64,000 nucleotides of DNA, taken from positions 82,892 to 146,891 of the forward strand of contig JAJYMC010000003.1 in NCBI GenBank assembly GCA_021787335.1, in the 5' to 3' direction. Positions 49,554-59,389 of the stretch are shown in pieces; within the stretch, counting starts at the first letter, position 1, and every line of letters starts with the position of its first letter. A model generated the notes under the pieces. It saw nothing but the letters and a program-made list of their open reading frames with translations. It was not told where the DNA came from and made no database searches. The position numbers and the translations under genes are program-made. This stretch comes from Bacillota bacterium. Lineage in GTDB: Bacteria > Bacillota > Sulfobacillia > JAJYWN01 > JAJZPE01.

Positions 49554-49998
49554 CTAGTCCCCGTTCCTAACCACCGGATCTTCTCCATCCGCTACCTCAC
49601 CCCAGGACAGGATTGAAAAGGTGCATGAGATCTCGGCCCTGCTTAGAAAGGCAAGGTTGGATGGCGTCAGATCAAATCCACCTTGGGCAAAGTTTGAGGT
49701 GTAACTGCACCATATGCAGACCTCATAGCCAGCAGCCAGGTCCTTCAGCTTGGCAACTCTGTCGCCCAAGGCTGCCTCCAGCCTTGTGAGCATCTCGGCC
49801 ATGGTCGCCTGACGGTCCCGTGGAATGTCATATAGCCAGACGTCTTTGACGGCTGGGTGCTTCGAGTTTGCGAAGACCGGATGCCCCTTTCGAACCTCAC
49901 TAACCGCCTTAAGGCCAAGCTGTCTGGAAATATGGTCAAAATCGAGGTTGCTCTCCAGTCACCCGTACGCTGACCACGCACGACACGAAGCCCTCCAT
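49554..49998 (-). pseudogene. DUF4279-like immunity gene, copy 2, with one N-terminal frameshift
   Basis: ATG 49998 (AAGGAG upstream) reads MEGFVSCVVSVRVTGE and then hits a stop. One missing base after the Glu codon restores NLDFDHISRQLGLKAVSEV, RKGHPVFANSKHPAVKDVWL and MAEMLTRLEAALGDRVAKL, ending with CIWCSYTSNFAQGGFDLTPS and a further 30 residues. It parallels copy 1 along its length and keeps the natural C-terminus. A remade protein starting at the internal ATG 49802 would lack half the domain. Confidence 0.68.
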
Positions 49999-50000
49999 GG

Positions 50001-50038
50001 TTATCTCGCTCCTTCATCTGGGCTCGCAGCGGTCACCT
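50001..50038 (-). repeat. Leader repeat before DUF4279 copy 2
   Basis: About 35 bases here, containing CTTCATCTGGGCTCGCAGCGG, recur with few changes at about 51625-51662 (CTTTCATCTGAGCTCGCAACG). Both lie directly upstream of an immunity-type frame on the minus strand and include its ribosome-site region. Confidence 0.65.
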
Positions 50039-50078
50039 GCTCCTGTTGAGGGTCTGTGGCGTAGCGCGACGTCGAAGG

Positions 50079-50870
50079 TCAATGCCTTTCGGAAATGCCC
50101 CCGGGCGGCGATAACACGGTCCGCAGGTACGGAGGCCCTGCAGACAAGCGGCGTAGACGATCTCGTTTGGACCAGAAGGCAGTGACCATCCTGAGAGGGG
50201 CGGCTACCAGCGAAGGCTTGCCGCCAATTCCGAGTATGGCGCCTGTCTTAAGGTTGGCGTCCCAGCCCCATTCCCCTCCGAACTGTCTCCGGATGAGCTC
50301 GCCTACAAACGCCGCGCATTCGAGCAACAGGTCCCAGTCAGGATTCCCCTGAACCTCCGCATGCCGTTTGAGAAGCTGTCTCTCTATGGCGGCAAGGGAA
50401 TCCTCGTCTTCGAGGCTCAGCCCCAGACGGATGGCTAGCCCCTTTGCCCGGCCTTGTGGATCCACTAGTAGCTCTTGGCCATGCCTCTCAGGCGGCCAAA
50501 GGAGAGGGCCGCCGCTGTTCTCAAGCCATGGAATTCCGAACTTCACCGTGAGATGGACCAGTTCAATCAAAACTGCATCCAATGAAGCACTGTCATGATA
50601 GGTCCACCAACCCGCTATTCCTGTGGGTCTGATGATCTCTGCGACTTGGTCAAGCGCCAGCCCCATCTGGTCTTGCGACGTTGATAGAGTCACCCTCAGA
50701 GAATTATCAGCAGTGAAGCTCTTCTCGAACGTAACGAAATGGTCGACCCCATCCATTCGGCGCTTGAACTGCCATGACAATGTATCGGGTTTACCATCAT
50801 ACGCAAATGCAAACTTACCGAGGCTGGGTTCTACAAGTCTAAGGATTCTTTCTTTCAGTTGGGTGCGCAT
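50079..50870 (-). CDS. Immunity-like protein of unknown family, 263 residues
   Basis: ATG 50870 follows GGGAGGGAAA. The soluble protein starts RTQLKERILRLVEPSLGKFA and has a GGEWGWDANLKTGAILGIGG block near the C-terminus. I do not recognise the family. A second, truncated copy of the last 85 residues lies at 51352-51637. It sits in the run of small genes downstream of Rhs tips, so immunity is the likely role by position. Confidence 0.65.
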   Translation of the reverse strand: MRTQLKERILRLVEPSLGKFAFAYDGKPDTLSWQFKRRMDGVDHFVTFEKSFTADNSLRVTLSTSQDQMGLALDQVAEIIRPTGIAGWWTYHDSASLDAVLIELVHLTVKFGIPWLENSGGPLLWPPERHGQELLVDPQGRAKGLAIRLGLSLEDEDSLAAIERQLLKRHAEVQGNPDWDLLLECAAFVGELIRRQFGGEWGWDANLKTGAILGIGGKPSLVAAPLRMVTAFWSKRDRLRRLSAGPPYLRTVLSPPGGISERH

Positions 50871-50960
50871 CGAGTTTCCCTCCCCTTGGGCCCCCGGGAG
50901 TATTCCAGCGCAGACGTAGCTGAAAGCGAGACGGACTTGGCCGTTTCTCGTTGACAACCC

Positions 50961-51338
50961 TCATCGTTTCCAGCGAAGGGACATCCTGATATCATCCAGT
51001 GCATCCTCGGCATAGCCCCGGGTTTCCGGGTCTTCGAGGAGCTTCCTCAAAACAGGGAGGACCTTCTCATTGTCCAGAGCCCCATGGATACGCGCCAGAT
51101 GGCCGAGACATGTTGCCGAAATAGCCCTGACGGATGCACGCTGGTCTAAGGATAGGCATATGCACTGATCCTGAACCCAACGCCAGTCCGAATCGTGAAA
51201 GGCCACCCGAACAAGCGCGTCACACACCCTGTTCCCGTCGTCGGAACCCAGGGAGGCTATTGCTTCGCGCCGGCTGATGGGTGTTACCTCTTCATACTTC
51301 AGCTCTCGCCTGACCCTTTCCATAGCCCTCGGAGCCAT
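50961..51338 (-). CDS. HEAT-repeat-like small protein, candidate immunity protein
   Basis: A 125-residue helical protein. SRREAIASLGSDDGNRVCDA, SVRAISATCLGHLARIH and VLPVLRKLLEDPETRGYAED have the spacing of HEAT-like repeats that occur as immunity proteins next to contact-dependent toxins. ATG 51338 is chosen; the frame upstream to 51503 overlaps the fragment of another gene and looks non-coding. The ribosome site is weak. Confidence 0.65.
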   Translation of the reverse strand: MAPRAMERVRRELKYEEVTPISRREAIASLGSDDGNRVCDALVRVAFHDSDWRWVQDQCICLSLDQRASVRAISATCLGHLARIHGALDNEKVLPVLRKLLEDPETRGYAEDALDDIRMSLRWKR

Positions 51339-51351
51339 CGGGGCGCCTTCT

Positions 51352-51637
51352 TCAGTGCCGCATCCCCGTTGCACTCGGCGGATAGAGCAGATTCCGCAGC
51401 CCCACATAGCCAAGCAGCAAACTTCGCACTCGATCACGTTTTGACCATAGACCTTCAATGGCGGATAGGGGACGTGCCTTTGCGGCTGGGTCACCTCCGA
51501 CACCGATGATTGCCGGTGTCTTCAATTGCGCGTCCCAGCCCCACTCTCCCCCAAGTTCCTGCCGGTAGAACTCCCCTACAAACGCTGAAGCGTCTAGGAG
51601 CAAAGGCCAGTCGGGTCCTACCGATCCGCTCTTTCAT
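51352..51637 (-). pseudogene. C-terminal fragment of a paralogue of the 263-residue immunity-like protein
   Basis: VGPDWPLLLDASAFVGEFYR, GGEWGWDAQLKTPAIIGVGG and LWSKRDRVRSLLLGY match the C-terminal 85 residues encoded at 50079-50330. The 5' part is missing and replaced by the repeated leader with ATGAAAGAGCGG, whose frame is one base off. This records a past recombination in which an immunity gene was cut. Confidence 0.7.
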
Positions 51638-51639
51638 CT

Positions 51640-51791
51640 GAGCTCGCAACGGTCATCCTTCTTTCAGGCAGCTTTTCGTCCAGTCACGGGACGAGTATCA
51701 ATACGGGGATTAGCAGACCCAGCCCGAAGAGCGCCGTTGCTGAGGAAGTGGCTGTCGACTATTGATCCGACCCAAAGACCGGGCTTTAGTC
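51640..51791. other. Spacer in the immunity cluster
   Basis: 152 bases without a credible gene. The left edge holds the leader repeat described at 50001; I see nothing else of note. Confidence 0.4.
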
Positions 51792-52337
51792 TCAGTAGCG
51801 CGGTCGATCGGTCTTAAGAATGACCGGGGGGGTAAAGCTTGCGGCAACTTGCTCAATGAGCTTGCGCACCTCACTGATGCTTTCTGGGCTGCCGTTGAAG
51901 GCAAAGCCTTTTCCCTCGGCAAACCCTGTCACGATGACGGGTTCGGAAGCCTCGGGTTGATCAGACGGAGTACGGAACCAGAGAAAGGCCCCGTTGTACG
52001 AGTTCCAGACGCTATCATCGACTAATGCCCGCCAAAGCTTCTCCCCCTGTATCTCGTCAGCCGGACGAATCTTCAAGGCCACATCGTCTTGGTCGGCCGG
52101 CTTCTTTTCGAATGGGATGAAGTTGGCCTCGCAGAACTCGCTTATCCAGTCGGATTTGTCCGGCAATATGGCAGTCACGATCAGCACTCGACCTCTGCTA
52201 TACCTAGAGAAGAACTCCTGCATGAAGATGCTTATATCCGGATCGGGGTACCGTTGGCTCAGGGGACACATCAGACATTCAAGCGATTCTGTTATGGCCA
52301 TCGGTTTCAAAGTGATGCATAGTTCAAGGGCCGGCAC
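51792..52337 (-). CDS. Immunity-like protein paired with Rhs cassette 4
   Basis: A 181-residue soluble protein (SISEVRKLIEQVAASFTPPV near the end, GRVLIVTAILPDKSDWISEF in the first half) of no family I know. GTG 52337 has AAAGGA 11 bases upstream. In the frame-restored reading of the Rhs tip the toxin stop lies at 52357-52359, so this gene starts 19 bases after it, a typical toxin-immunity spacing. An in-frame ATG at 52301 is a weaker start. Confidence 0.65.
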   Translation of the reverse strand: MPALELCITLKPMAITESLECLMCPLSQRYPDPDISIFMQEFFSRYSRGRVLIVTAILPDKSDWISEFCEANFIPFEKKPADQDDVALKIRPADEIQGEKLWRALVDDSVWNSYNGAFLWFRTPSDQPEASEPVIVTGFAEGKGFAFNGSPESISEVRKLIEQVAASFTPPVILKTDRPRY

Positions 52338-54515
52338 TTATAACCACATCCTTTGGTCATTCTTCTAGTCTGCGCTCGTGCGACCCCGTTCCAGCTTCGG
52401 TCGCCTCCGCGATTGCCTCTCCCGCGAGTCGCCCCCCCAGGGCCCCAATAATCCCTCCAACCACTCCCCCGACGACCCCCCCCTATCGCAGTACCCACCC
52501 CGGGGAGGATTGCTGTTCCTATGGCTGAGCCAACCTGCGCCCCCACTTCCGCACCAGCTAGTCCACCAGCCCACGAACCAGCAATGCCGCTGGCTTCCTT
52601 AACCGTATTAGGACCTATCGTCCCGTTGTCTTCCTTAACCGCCCGAGCCAAATCGGCGGCATCCAGACCAATGCCGACTCCAACCAAGACGGTGCCTATC
52701 CCCTTGGCAATCGGCTCCGCGTTCTTGGCAATCTTCAAGACTACCTCCGGAACTCGGATGTGGGGATTCTTCTTCCCTTCTACGATGGCCCTAATGACTA
52801 CGTGTGGCGAATCCTTCATTCCCTTGTCGGGGACGTCAACCTTGAAGACCCAATCGCCCACGGGCTTACCATTCTTGACCCGTCCCAGAGTTGAGTCATT
52901 TATCTCTAATACGGCCGACCCTCTTGGGGTTTCCCAATAATACTGTGTACCTTTGAGAGGGTCACGAAGGAAGCCAATTCCCGTTCCTCCGGAGACCGAG
53001 GCTATGACGCCAAAGCCCGCATCGCTGATCTCTGCGTCGTGCGTGCCACCATAACTAGAGCTCCCCGTGGGTTGGCCAACAAGCCCCGTTCTATCGGAAT
53101 ATGAAAGGGGGTTGTCATTTGCGTATGCATACTGACTGGGGCTAGGGAATCCGAGCCCAGCCAGCACCAGCGGGTCAGGCGCTGCAAACCGCCCGAGGCT
53201 CGCGGAGTAGTACCGCGCCCTTAGGTAGACCTGCCCGAAGACCGGGTCATGGTCCTGCCCGCCGAAGCCGAAGGTGTTGCCGTCGTTCAGCTTGTGGGAC
53301 GGGTTCAGGCGGCCGTTGGCGGCCGGAAGCCCGTAGGGGCTGTATGTGTATCTGTCAAAGATCGCACCTTGGGCATCGGCGAGTTGCCGGACACTACCCA
53401 GACCGTCGTAGACGTAGACCGTCGACTGGCCGTCCGGTCCGATGCCGGCCAGGCGCTGCAGGCCGTAGAGGAAGGTGTCCCTCGGCTTGCCCTCACCGTC
53501 ATAGGTGGCTAGGACCTCAGGCAACTGGGCCAGGACGTCGTTGACGTAGTTCAGTTCCAGGTCGTAGACCTTGTTCTTGTTGCTCTTGTCCTTGCCTTTG
53601 GCCTTGCCCTTGCCATGGGCTTCGCCGGAGCGGCCTGGGACGTCGGGCCTGCCGCCCTTTGCGTGCCCCTTGGCGTTGCCTTTCGTGCCATCAGGAGCAT
53701 CTTTCTTTGCCTGGCCGGGTGGAACGTTGGCCGGTCCGTCGCCCTGGCCATTGCCACTCCCGTTCCCGCCGGCGTTACCGTTACCGCCACCGTTGCCTCC
53801 GCCGTTCCCGTTGTCATGTCCGTTGCCGGGGGGGTCTCCGTCCTTTACCTTGTCGGCCTTGTACCAGCCGAGGTGTAGGCCGTTGTCGCCGGGCTCCTCG
53901 ACATGGGCCACGAGCCCGACGCGGTTGCCGTCGCCGTCGTAAGTATAGTCGACGTACTTCTCGTGGTTGGGCCCGCCGTCCTGATATACCTCGACCAGCC
54001 GGCCGGCGGCGTCGTAGGTGTACTCGGTGGTGACCCATTCGTCTCCGGCGGACTCGTCTTCAGCGAGCTGGTCCTCGGTGTCAGTGGCGGGCTCGTCGGC
54101 CTGTGTGCCCGCCGACCCCTTACCCGCGCCCTTCCCGTTGGAGGACGGAGCACCGTTTCCGCTCGAAGTTTCGTCGGTGCCCTCGGGCTTACCTTCTTCT
54201 TCCTGGTCTTCCTCGTCTCCCCGGGGAGCTACGGTGTAGACCAGGCGGCCGTTCCTGTCGTACTCATAGGTCGTCACCACGGGGCCCTTCTCGCCGGTCC
54301 GGGTGCTCGTCACGATCTGCCCGGCCGCGTCGACGTCATAGGTCGTCTCGGAGACCTTGAAGATCCCGTCCTTGGCGTATTCGCCGCGGGCTTCGGAGAT
54401 GAGGTTCCCGGACGCGTCATAGGTGTAACGGTAGAACTCGCCGTTCGGCCGGACGGCCGAGATGAGGCGCCCGGCGGCGTCGTAGGCGTAGTCCGTCCGG
54501 TCGGTGTAGTTCTCT
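52307..54515 (-). CDS. Orphan Rhs 3' cassette 4 with glycine-zipper tip (frameshift at a G8 run)
   Basis: Rhs shell homology begins abruptly at about 54515 (TDRTDYAYDAAGRLIS) without promoter, start or ribosome site, so this is a silent cassette. It carries the acidic insert (DEEDQEEEGKPEGTDE), the Asn/Gly insert, SPYGLPAANGRLNPSHKLND and the core end YANDNPLSYSDRTGL (about 53.1 kb). The tip of about 250 residues starts GTHDAEISDAGFGV and ends in Gly-rich helices (AGAEVGAQVGSAIGTAILPG). The eight C at 52476-52483 shift the frame; with seven, the tip would read IGGVVGGVVGGIIGALGGRL and stop at 52357. Confidence 0.75.
52476..52483 (-). repeat. Homopolymer C8/G8 in the tip of cassette 4
   Basis: Eight C on the plus strand. 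Loss of one base restores a natural hydrophobic Gly-rich C-terminus and puts the stop just before the next gene. Confidence 0.75.
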
Positions 54516-54773
54516 ACCCTCGTAAGGGCTTAGTCCGGCCATAAGAGTGGGAATCCATTGGAGCGACGCCCCCGACACTTCATCAGGGAATCTACATCAG
54601 GAACCCATGTGTCCTCAGCTATTGGCAAGATTTCTCCCCGTCCTCACTTTCCGGTCTACCCCAACGTCGCCCCAGATCGAGACTGACACTGTATAGCTCG
54701 GGTGGCCTACAAGGTGTACTGGGCCACTCGACGCCTCTCAATACTCCCCTGACTCAAGAGCCTTCGCACGCGC
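54516..54773. repeat. Inter-cassette spacer A, partly repeated at 59286-59420
   Basis: Begins with CCCTCGTAAGGGCTTAGTCCGG, half of the palindrome that is complete at 59286-59319, then about 100 bases clearly related to 59321-59420 (CAGGAACCCATGTGTCCTCA against TAGGAACCTATGTGCACCTA). No gene is seen. It joins one Rhs cassette to the immunity gene of the next. Confidence 0.65.
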
Positions 54774-55139
54774 TCACCGCACCGGCCTCCACTTCTCCAT
54801 CTCCTCCAACAGGTGCCCAGTAATGGGCCCCATCAAGGGCCGTGCTGTCTCCAGGATTTTGGGGTCATCACTCAGTCTCTCAAGGACAGTCACGACCAGT
54901 ACCTCCTGCACCAGTTCTTCGCTGCTGCCCATGTCTTCCAGGAAAGCGAAAATCCGCTGTAGCAGGTCATCTTGCGGCGGCTTGGCCAGTAGTCGGAAAA
55001 GAAGAGGGTCAAGAAGATCACCGAAGACCACATGCGGTCCGGGAGCGCCTTCGCCCCACCATTCGATGTACTTCAAATACGAATCTCTAAGCTCTGGTAT
55101 GGCTGTCAACAGGTCCTCAATCAAGGTTGAGTAGTCCAT
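54774..55139 (-). CDS. Candidate immunity protein paired with Rhs cassette 3
   Basis: A 121-residue acidic helical protein: PHVVFGDLLDPLLFRLLAKP, DLLQRIFAFLEDMGSSEELV, VLVVTVLERLSDDPKILETA. It resembles a small family I know as a frequent neighbour of Rhs/WapA tips in Gram-positive bacteria, though I cannot name it with certainty. ATG 55139 follows GGAGG and lies 15 bases after the end of the Rhs cassette 3 frame, the standard toxin-immunity order. Confidence 0.72.
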   Translation of the reverse strand: MDYSTLIEDLLTAIPELRDSYLKYIEWWGEGAPGPHVVFGDLLDPLLFRLLAKPPQDDLLQRIFAFLEDMGSSEELVQEVLVVTVLERLSDDPKILETARPLMGPITGHLLEEMEKWRPVR

Positions 55140-55154
55140 ATGATTCCTCCATCG

Positions 55155-56620
55155 CTATTTTCGCACTCTAGAGAGGGCGTCCCGCAAGTCATCAGCTAAC
55201 GCTTCCGCTATAGCGCGGTCAGAGGGGCTCAAGTCTTCGCTTGCTAGGATCCGCTCCAGATTACGAAGGCGGTCCATGCCTTTTTGGGTATGGAACTTGC
55301 CTTTCACTGGAAGACCCGTTTCGGCCTCATACCTAATGGCGTCCGCTGTCGATCCCGAACCGATCTCTCCGCCCGGGTGGTAGAGTTGGTCGGCGGCTTC
55401 CTGTAACTTAAGGTTGGTCACCGTCGGTTTTGAACGGATTCCAGCCGCTTCCTGGCCCTCCACGCCCTTGACCATCCCAGCCGGTCTGGCTTCAGTCTCT
55501 TGAGTCAGAGCGGTCGCCCGCCCTCCCGCCGAGCTACTGGCGAGCCCTCCCCAGGCCACGAGTTCAACCGCCATGAGAGCGTATGTGCCGGCCGGCCCTG
55601 CTCGCTCTGCCATTTTGTACAGCGGATCCGAGTTGCCTATCCTGGCGTAATCACCCTCGGCAAACGCAGCCACATCCCCAACTGCGCCAATGACATGGCT
55701 AGCGGTTAGGATGGTAGCCACTCCGAAAGCGACCCATCCTATAGGGGTCGCGACGGTGAGCGTGGCCAACATGGCTACTGAAGCGCCAGCCCCGAAGACA
55801 CTTAACCCCGTTTCGAAAGCCGCAGCTGCAACGGTGAGCCCTTTGCCGACCTCTTCCGCCACCAGGCCGCTTGGATCAAGATACGACAACGGGTTATCTT
55901 CACCATACGCATACGGGCTCATCCCCGGAAGCTCGAGACCAGCCATCACCAGCGGGTCGGGGGCCGTGAAGCGCCCGAGCCCCGGTGTGTAATACCTCGC
56001 GCGTAGGTAGACCTGCCCGAAGACCGGATCGTGGTCCTGGCCGCCGAAGCCGAAAGTGTTGCCATCGTTCAGCTTGTGGGACGGGTTCAGGCGGCCGTTC
56101 GCGGCCGGGAGCCCATAGGGACTGTATGTGTACCTGTCAAAGACCGAACCCTGGGCGTCGGCGAGTTGCCTAACACTGCCTAGGCCGTCGTAGACGTAGA
56201 CCGTCGACTGGCCATCCGGCCCGATGCCGGTCAGCCGCTGCAGGCCGTAGACGAAGGTGTCCCTCGGCTGGCCCTGTTCGTCATAGGTGGCCAGGATCTC
56301 TGGCAGCGGGGCCAGGATGTCGTTGACGTAGCTAAGCTCAAGGTCGTAGACCTTGTTCTTGTTGCTCTTATCCTTGCCTTTGGCCTTACCCTTGCCGTGG
56401 ACTTCGCCGGAGCGGCCCCGGCTGCCGGAGCTGCCACCGTTCGCCTGGTCCTTCCCGTTGCCCTTCGAGCCATCTAGGGCATCTTTCTTTGCCTGGCCTG
56501 GCGGGACGTTGGCTGAGCCATCGCCCTGGCCATTATCACCACAGTTCCCCGGTGGGCTCCGTCCCGCACCTTGTCAGGCTTGTACCATCGGAGGTCCTCC
56601 CCAATGTCACCGGGCTCCTC
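55155..56620 (-). CDS. Orphan Rhs 3' cassette 3 with toxin-28-like tip
   Basis: No start codon or promoter serves this frame; shell homology is clear to about 56540 and degenerates by 56620. It includes a shortened Asn/Gly insert, GDGSANVPPGQAKKDALD, and the core end YGEDNPLSYLDPSGL (about 55.9 kb). A hydrophobic pre-tip module follows (AAAFETGLSVFGAGASVAML), shared with cassettes 1 and 2. The tip reads LKLQEAADQLYHPGGEIGSG, STADAIRYEAETGLPVKGKF and SPSDRAIAEALADDLRDALS, a pattern I associate with bacterial toxin type 28. Silent donor cassette by structure. Confidence 0.72.
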
Positions 56621-56653
56621 GAATGGTGTTGTCGCAAGGCCGGCGACCGGACT

Positions 56654-56938
56654 TCATCCTCCGCGATATGCGTTTCCTAGAACTGCATCAATCGTTCTTA
56701 TTGCAGAGTCTAGGGTCTTGACCTCGCTGGTGAGCTGTTTCGCAACCAACGGTTTGATCTCGAGAAGTGCGATTCGTAGTTCCCCCAGAGCTTCGCTTGA
56801 AGTGGTCCAGGCGGACCGAAAGTACCTCTCGAGTCTCAGACTTATGCCTGTTACTCCTGAGGCCAGGGCGAAGTCCTTAAGGTAAAACGCATAGTCGAGG
56901 ACATCCCTGCTGGAACTGAAATTCCTTATTTGGTGCAC
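56654..56938 (-). CDS. Candidate immunity protein paired with Rhs cassette 2
   Basis: A 94-residue helical protein (VLDYAFYLKDFALASGVTGI, LGELRIALLEIKPLVAKQL) of no family I recognise. The GTG start at 56938 is preceded by GAGGGGG and lies 13 bases after the Rhs cassette 2 stop. Size, order and spacing fit an immunity gene. Confidence 0.6.
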   Translation of the reverse strand: MHQIRNFSSSRDVLDYAFYLKDFALASGVTGISLRLERYFRSAWTTSSEALGELRIALLEIKPLVAKQLTSEVKTLDSAIRTIDAVLGNAYRGG

Positions 56939-56950
56939 TGAGCAACCCCC

Positions 56951-59265
56951 TCAATCTGGCATGTGGAAGAACCTGAGTCTGACGGCCCTCGGCTCAGTTA
57001 CTACCTCAATCCCGCCACCCGGGTTAGGGTATATTGGAGGTGCCTCTCTTGTGATGAATGGTTCGTTGGGCCTGAGTTCCCCTCCGACTATGTAGTCTGC
57101 CTTGCCCGTATAGGGGACCCCGTATATGCTATCGTATTCGGGATTGGAAGGGTTCTCCATGGCCCAATGTTGCGCTTCCAACACTCGCTGCTCTCCGAAG
57201 TTACCTTTGCGATACAACAATTCGCCTTGATCCACCTGCTGCCGTGCAGCTAGCGCTGCCGCAGAATCCTCCTGAGCCGCCGGCCCATACGGGGTGGATA
57301 TCGCGGAGTTTCGTGGAACCCTGGACCCAGGGGGAGCTGCACTCACTGACCCCATCCAAGCAAGGCCTTCCGTTCCCGCGAGGATGTATTCTCCTGCCGC
57401 ACCCCCCACCTCGCCTGCCCATTTGTACAGTGGGTCGCCAGTCCCAATCTCGTCGTAGTTCCCCTGTGAGAACGCCGATACGTCGTGAACCGCTCCGATG
57501 AAGTGACTGGCCGTCAGAACGGCGAGTACTGCGAAGCCAGCCCAGCCAACGGGCGTTGTAGCCAACATGACTACGGACATCGCGGCCCCAACCACACTCA
57601 GTCCAGTTACCATCGCCGCATATGTGAAGTCTAGACCTCTATTAAGCTTCTGCCCAATAAGCCCACTTGGGTCAAGATAGGATAGCGGGTTGTCTTGGGC
57701 ATAGGCGTAAGGGCTCATTCCCGGTAGGTCGAGACCCGTGACCACCAGCGGGTCAGGCGCGGTGAATCGCCCGAGCCCCGGTGTATAGTACCTCGCCCGG
57801 AGGTAGACCTGCCCAAAAACGGGATCGTGGTCCTGGCCGCCGAAGCCGAAGGTGTTCCCGTCGTTCAGCTTCTGTGATGGGTTCAGGCGGCCGTTAGCGG
57901 CCGGGAGCCCATAGGGGCTATAGGCGTACCTGTCAAAGACCGCGCCCTGGGCGTCGGCGAGTTGCCTGACGTTGCCCAGGCCGTCGTAGACGTAGACTAT
58001 AGAGTTACCGTCCGACGCGATGCCGGTCAGGCGCTGCAGGCCGTAGACGAAGGTGTCCCTCGGCTGACCCTGTTCGTCGTAGGTGGCCAGGACCTCGGGC
58101 AGCGGGGCCAGGATGTCGTTGACGTAGTTCAGTTCAAGGTCGTAGACCTTGTTCTTATTGTTCCTATTGCTCTTCTCATGGCCCTTGGCTTTGCCCTTGC
58201 CATGGATTTCGCCGGAGCGGCCCGGGATGTCGGACTTGCCGCCCTTCGCCTGGCCCTTGCCGTTGCCCTTCGAGCCTTCGGGGGCATCTTTCTTTGCCTG
58301 GCCGGGCGGGACGTTGGCCGACCCACTGTTGTCCTGACCATTGCCATTTCCACCGGCATTGCCATTCCCGTTCACGCCTGCGTTGCCGTTTCCACCGCTA
58401 TTGCCGTTTCCGTTCCCGCCGGCGTTGCCGTTACCGCCGCCGTTCCCGTTGCCATGTCCGTTGCCGGGGAGGTCCCCGTCCTTTACCTTGTCGGCCTTGT
58501 ACCAGCCGAGGTGCAAGCCGTTGTCACCGGGCTCCTCGACGTGAGCCACGAGCCCGACGCGGTTGCCGTCGCCGTCGTAGGTGTAGTCGGTGTACTTCTC
58601 GCGGTTCGGCCCGCCGTCCTGATACACCTCGACCAGCCGCCCGGCGGCGTCGTGGATGTACTCGGTGGTGAGCCACTCGTCTTCGGCGGACTCCTCTTCA
58701 GCGGTCTGGCTCTCAGCGTCAGAGGAGGTCTCATCGGCCGATGTGGCCGACGAACCCTTACCCGCTCCCTTGCCGTTGGGCGACGGGGCAGTGTTCTCGC
58801 CCGTAGCTTCGTCGGTGCCCTCGGGCTTCCCTTCTTCTTCCTGGTCCTCCTCATCCCCGCGGGGGCCCTCGGCGTAGACTAGGCGCCCGTTGGCGTCATA
58901 TTCGTAGGTCGTTACGATAGGGCCCTTCTCGCCGGTCCGGGTGCTCGTCACGAGCTGCCCGGCCGTATCCACATCATAGGTCGTCTCGGAGACGAGGTCT
59001 CCCTTGGGCTTGGTGTTCTCAACGAGGCTCAGGTTCCCGGCCGGGTCGTAACCGTAGGTGGTAGTCAGGCCGTTCGGCCGGTTCAGCTTGGCCGGGCGGT
59101 CAAGGTCGCCGTAGGCGTATGTGTAGTTCCCCTCGGGGCTGTAGACGGTGTCGAGGCGGGTGAGCTCCGTTCTAAGAGTAAGCGTGACCCCGGTCAGATC
59201 CTTCATCCACTGGCAGGAGTTCGCCTGATCGTAGCCATAGGCCCATGTCGTCAGCCAGCCCCCAA
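56951..59265 (-). CDS. Orphan Rhs 3' cassette 2 with an unassigned tip
   Basis: Shell homology begins at about 59265 (GWLTTWAYGYDQANSCQWMK), next to a palindrome; the open frame has no ribosome site. Compared with cassette 1 it has internal deletions (TGVTLTLRTELTRLDTVY joins two distant repeat units). The full set of inserts is present and the core end is YAQDNPLSYLDPSGL (about 57.68 kb). After the hydrophobic pre-tip module (TGLSVVGAAMSVVMLA) comes a tip of about 110 residues: QGELLYRKGNFGEQRVLEAQ, YGVPYTGKADYIVGG, FITREAPPIYPNPGGGIEVV, RLRFFHMPD. I have seen this type on Rhs proteins but know no activity for it. Confidence 0.75.
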
Positions 59266-59285
59266 TTGAAGGTCTTGACAGTGAA

Positions 59286-59319
59286 GCCGGACTCTGCCCT
59301 CGCGAGGGCTTGGTCCGGC
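59286..59319. repeat. 34-base palindrome at the 5' border of Rhs cassette 2
   Basis: GCCGGAC-TCT-GCCCTCGCGAGGGC-TTG-GTCCGGC: two nested inverted arms around one centre. One half of the same sequence (CCCTCGTAAGGGCTTAGTCCGG) borders cassette 4 at about 54517-54540. The homologous spacer continues to about 59420. Confidence 0.8.
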
Positions 59320-59389
59320 CTTAGGATTGGAATCAATACACTAGGGGCAATGCCACAGAGACTTCACTGGAGAATCCGCCTCTAGGAAC

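Noticed and set aside
53551..53942. Small Pro/Leu/Ser- or Thr/Arg-rich frames over the Asn/Gly-coding repeats
   Set aside because: The same shadow frames appear over every Rhs copy; they follow from the repeat composition.
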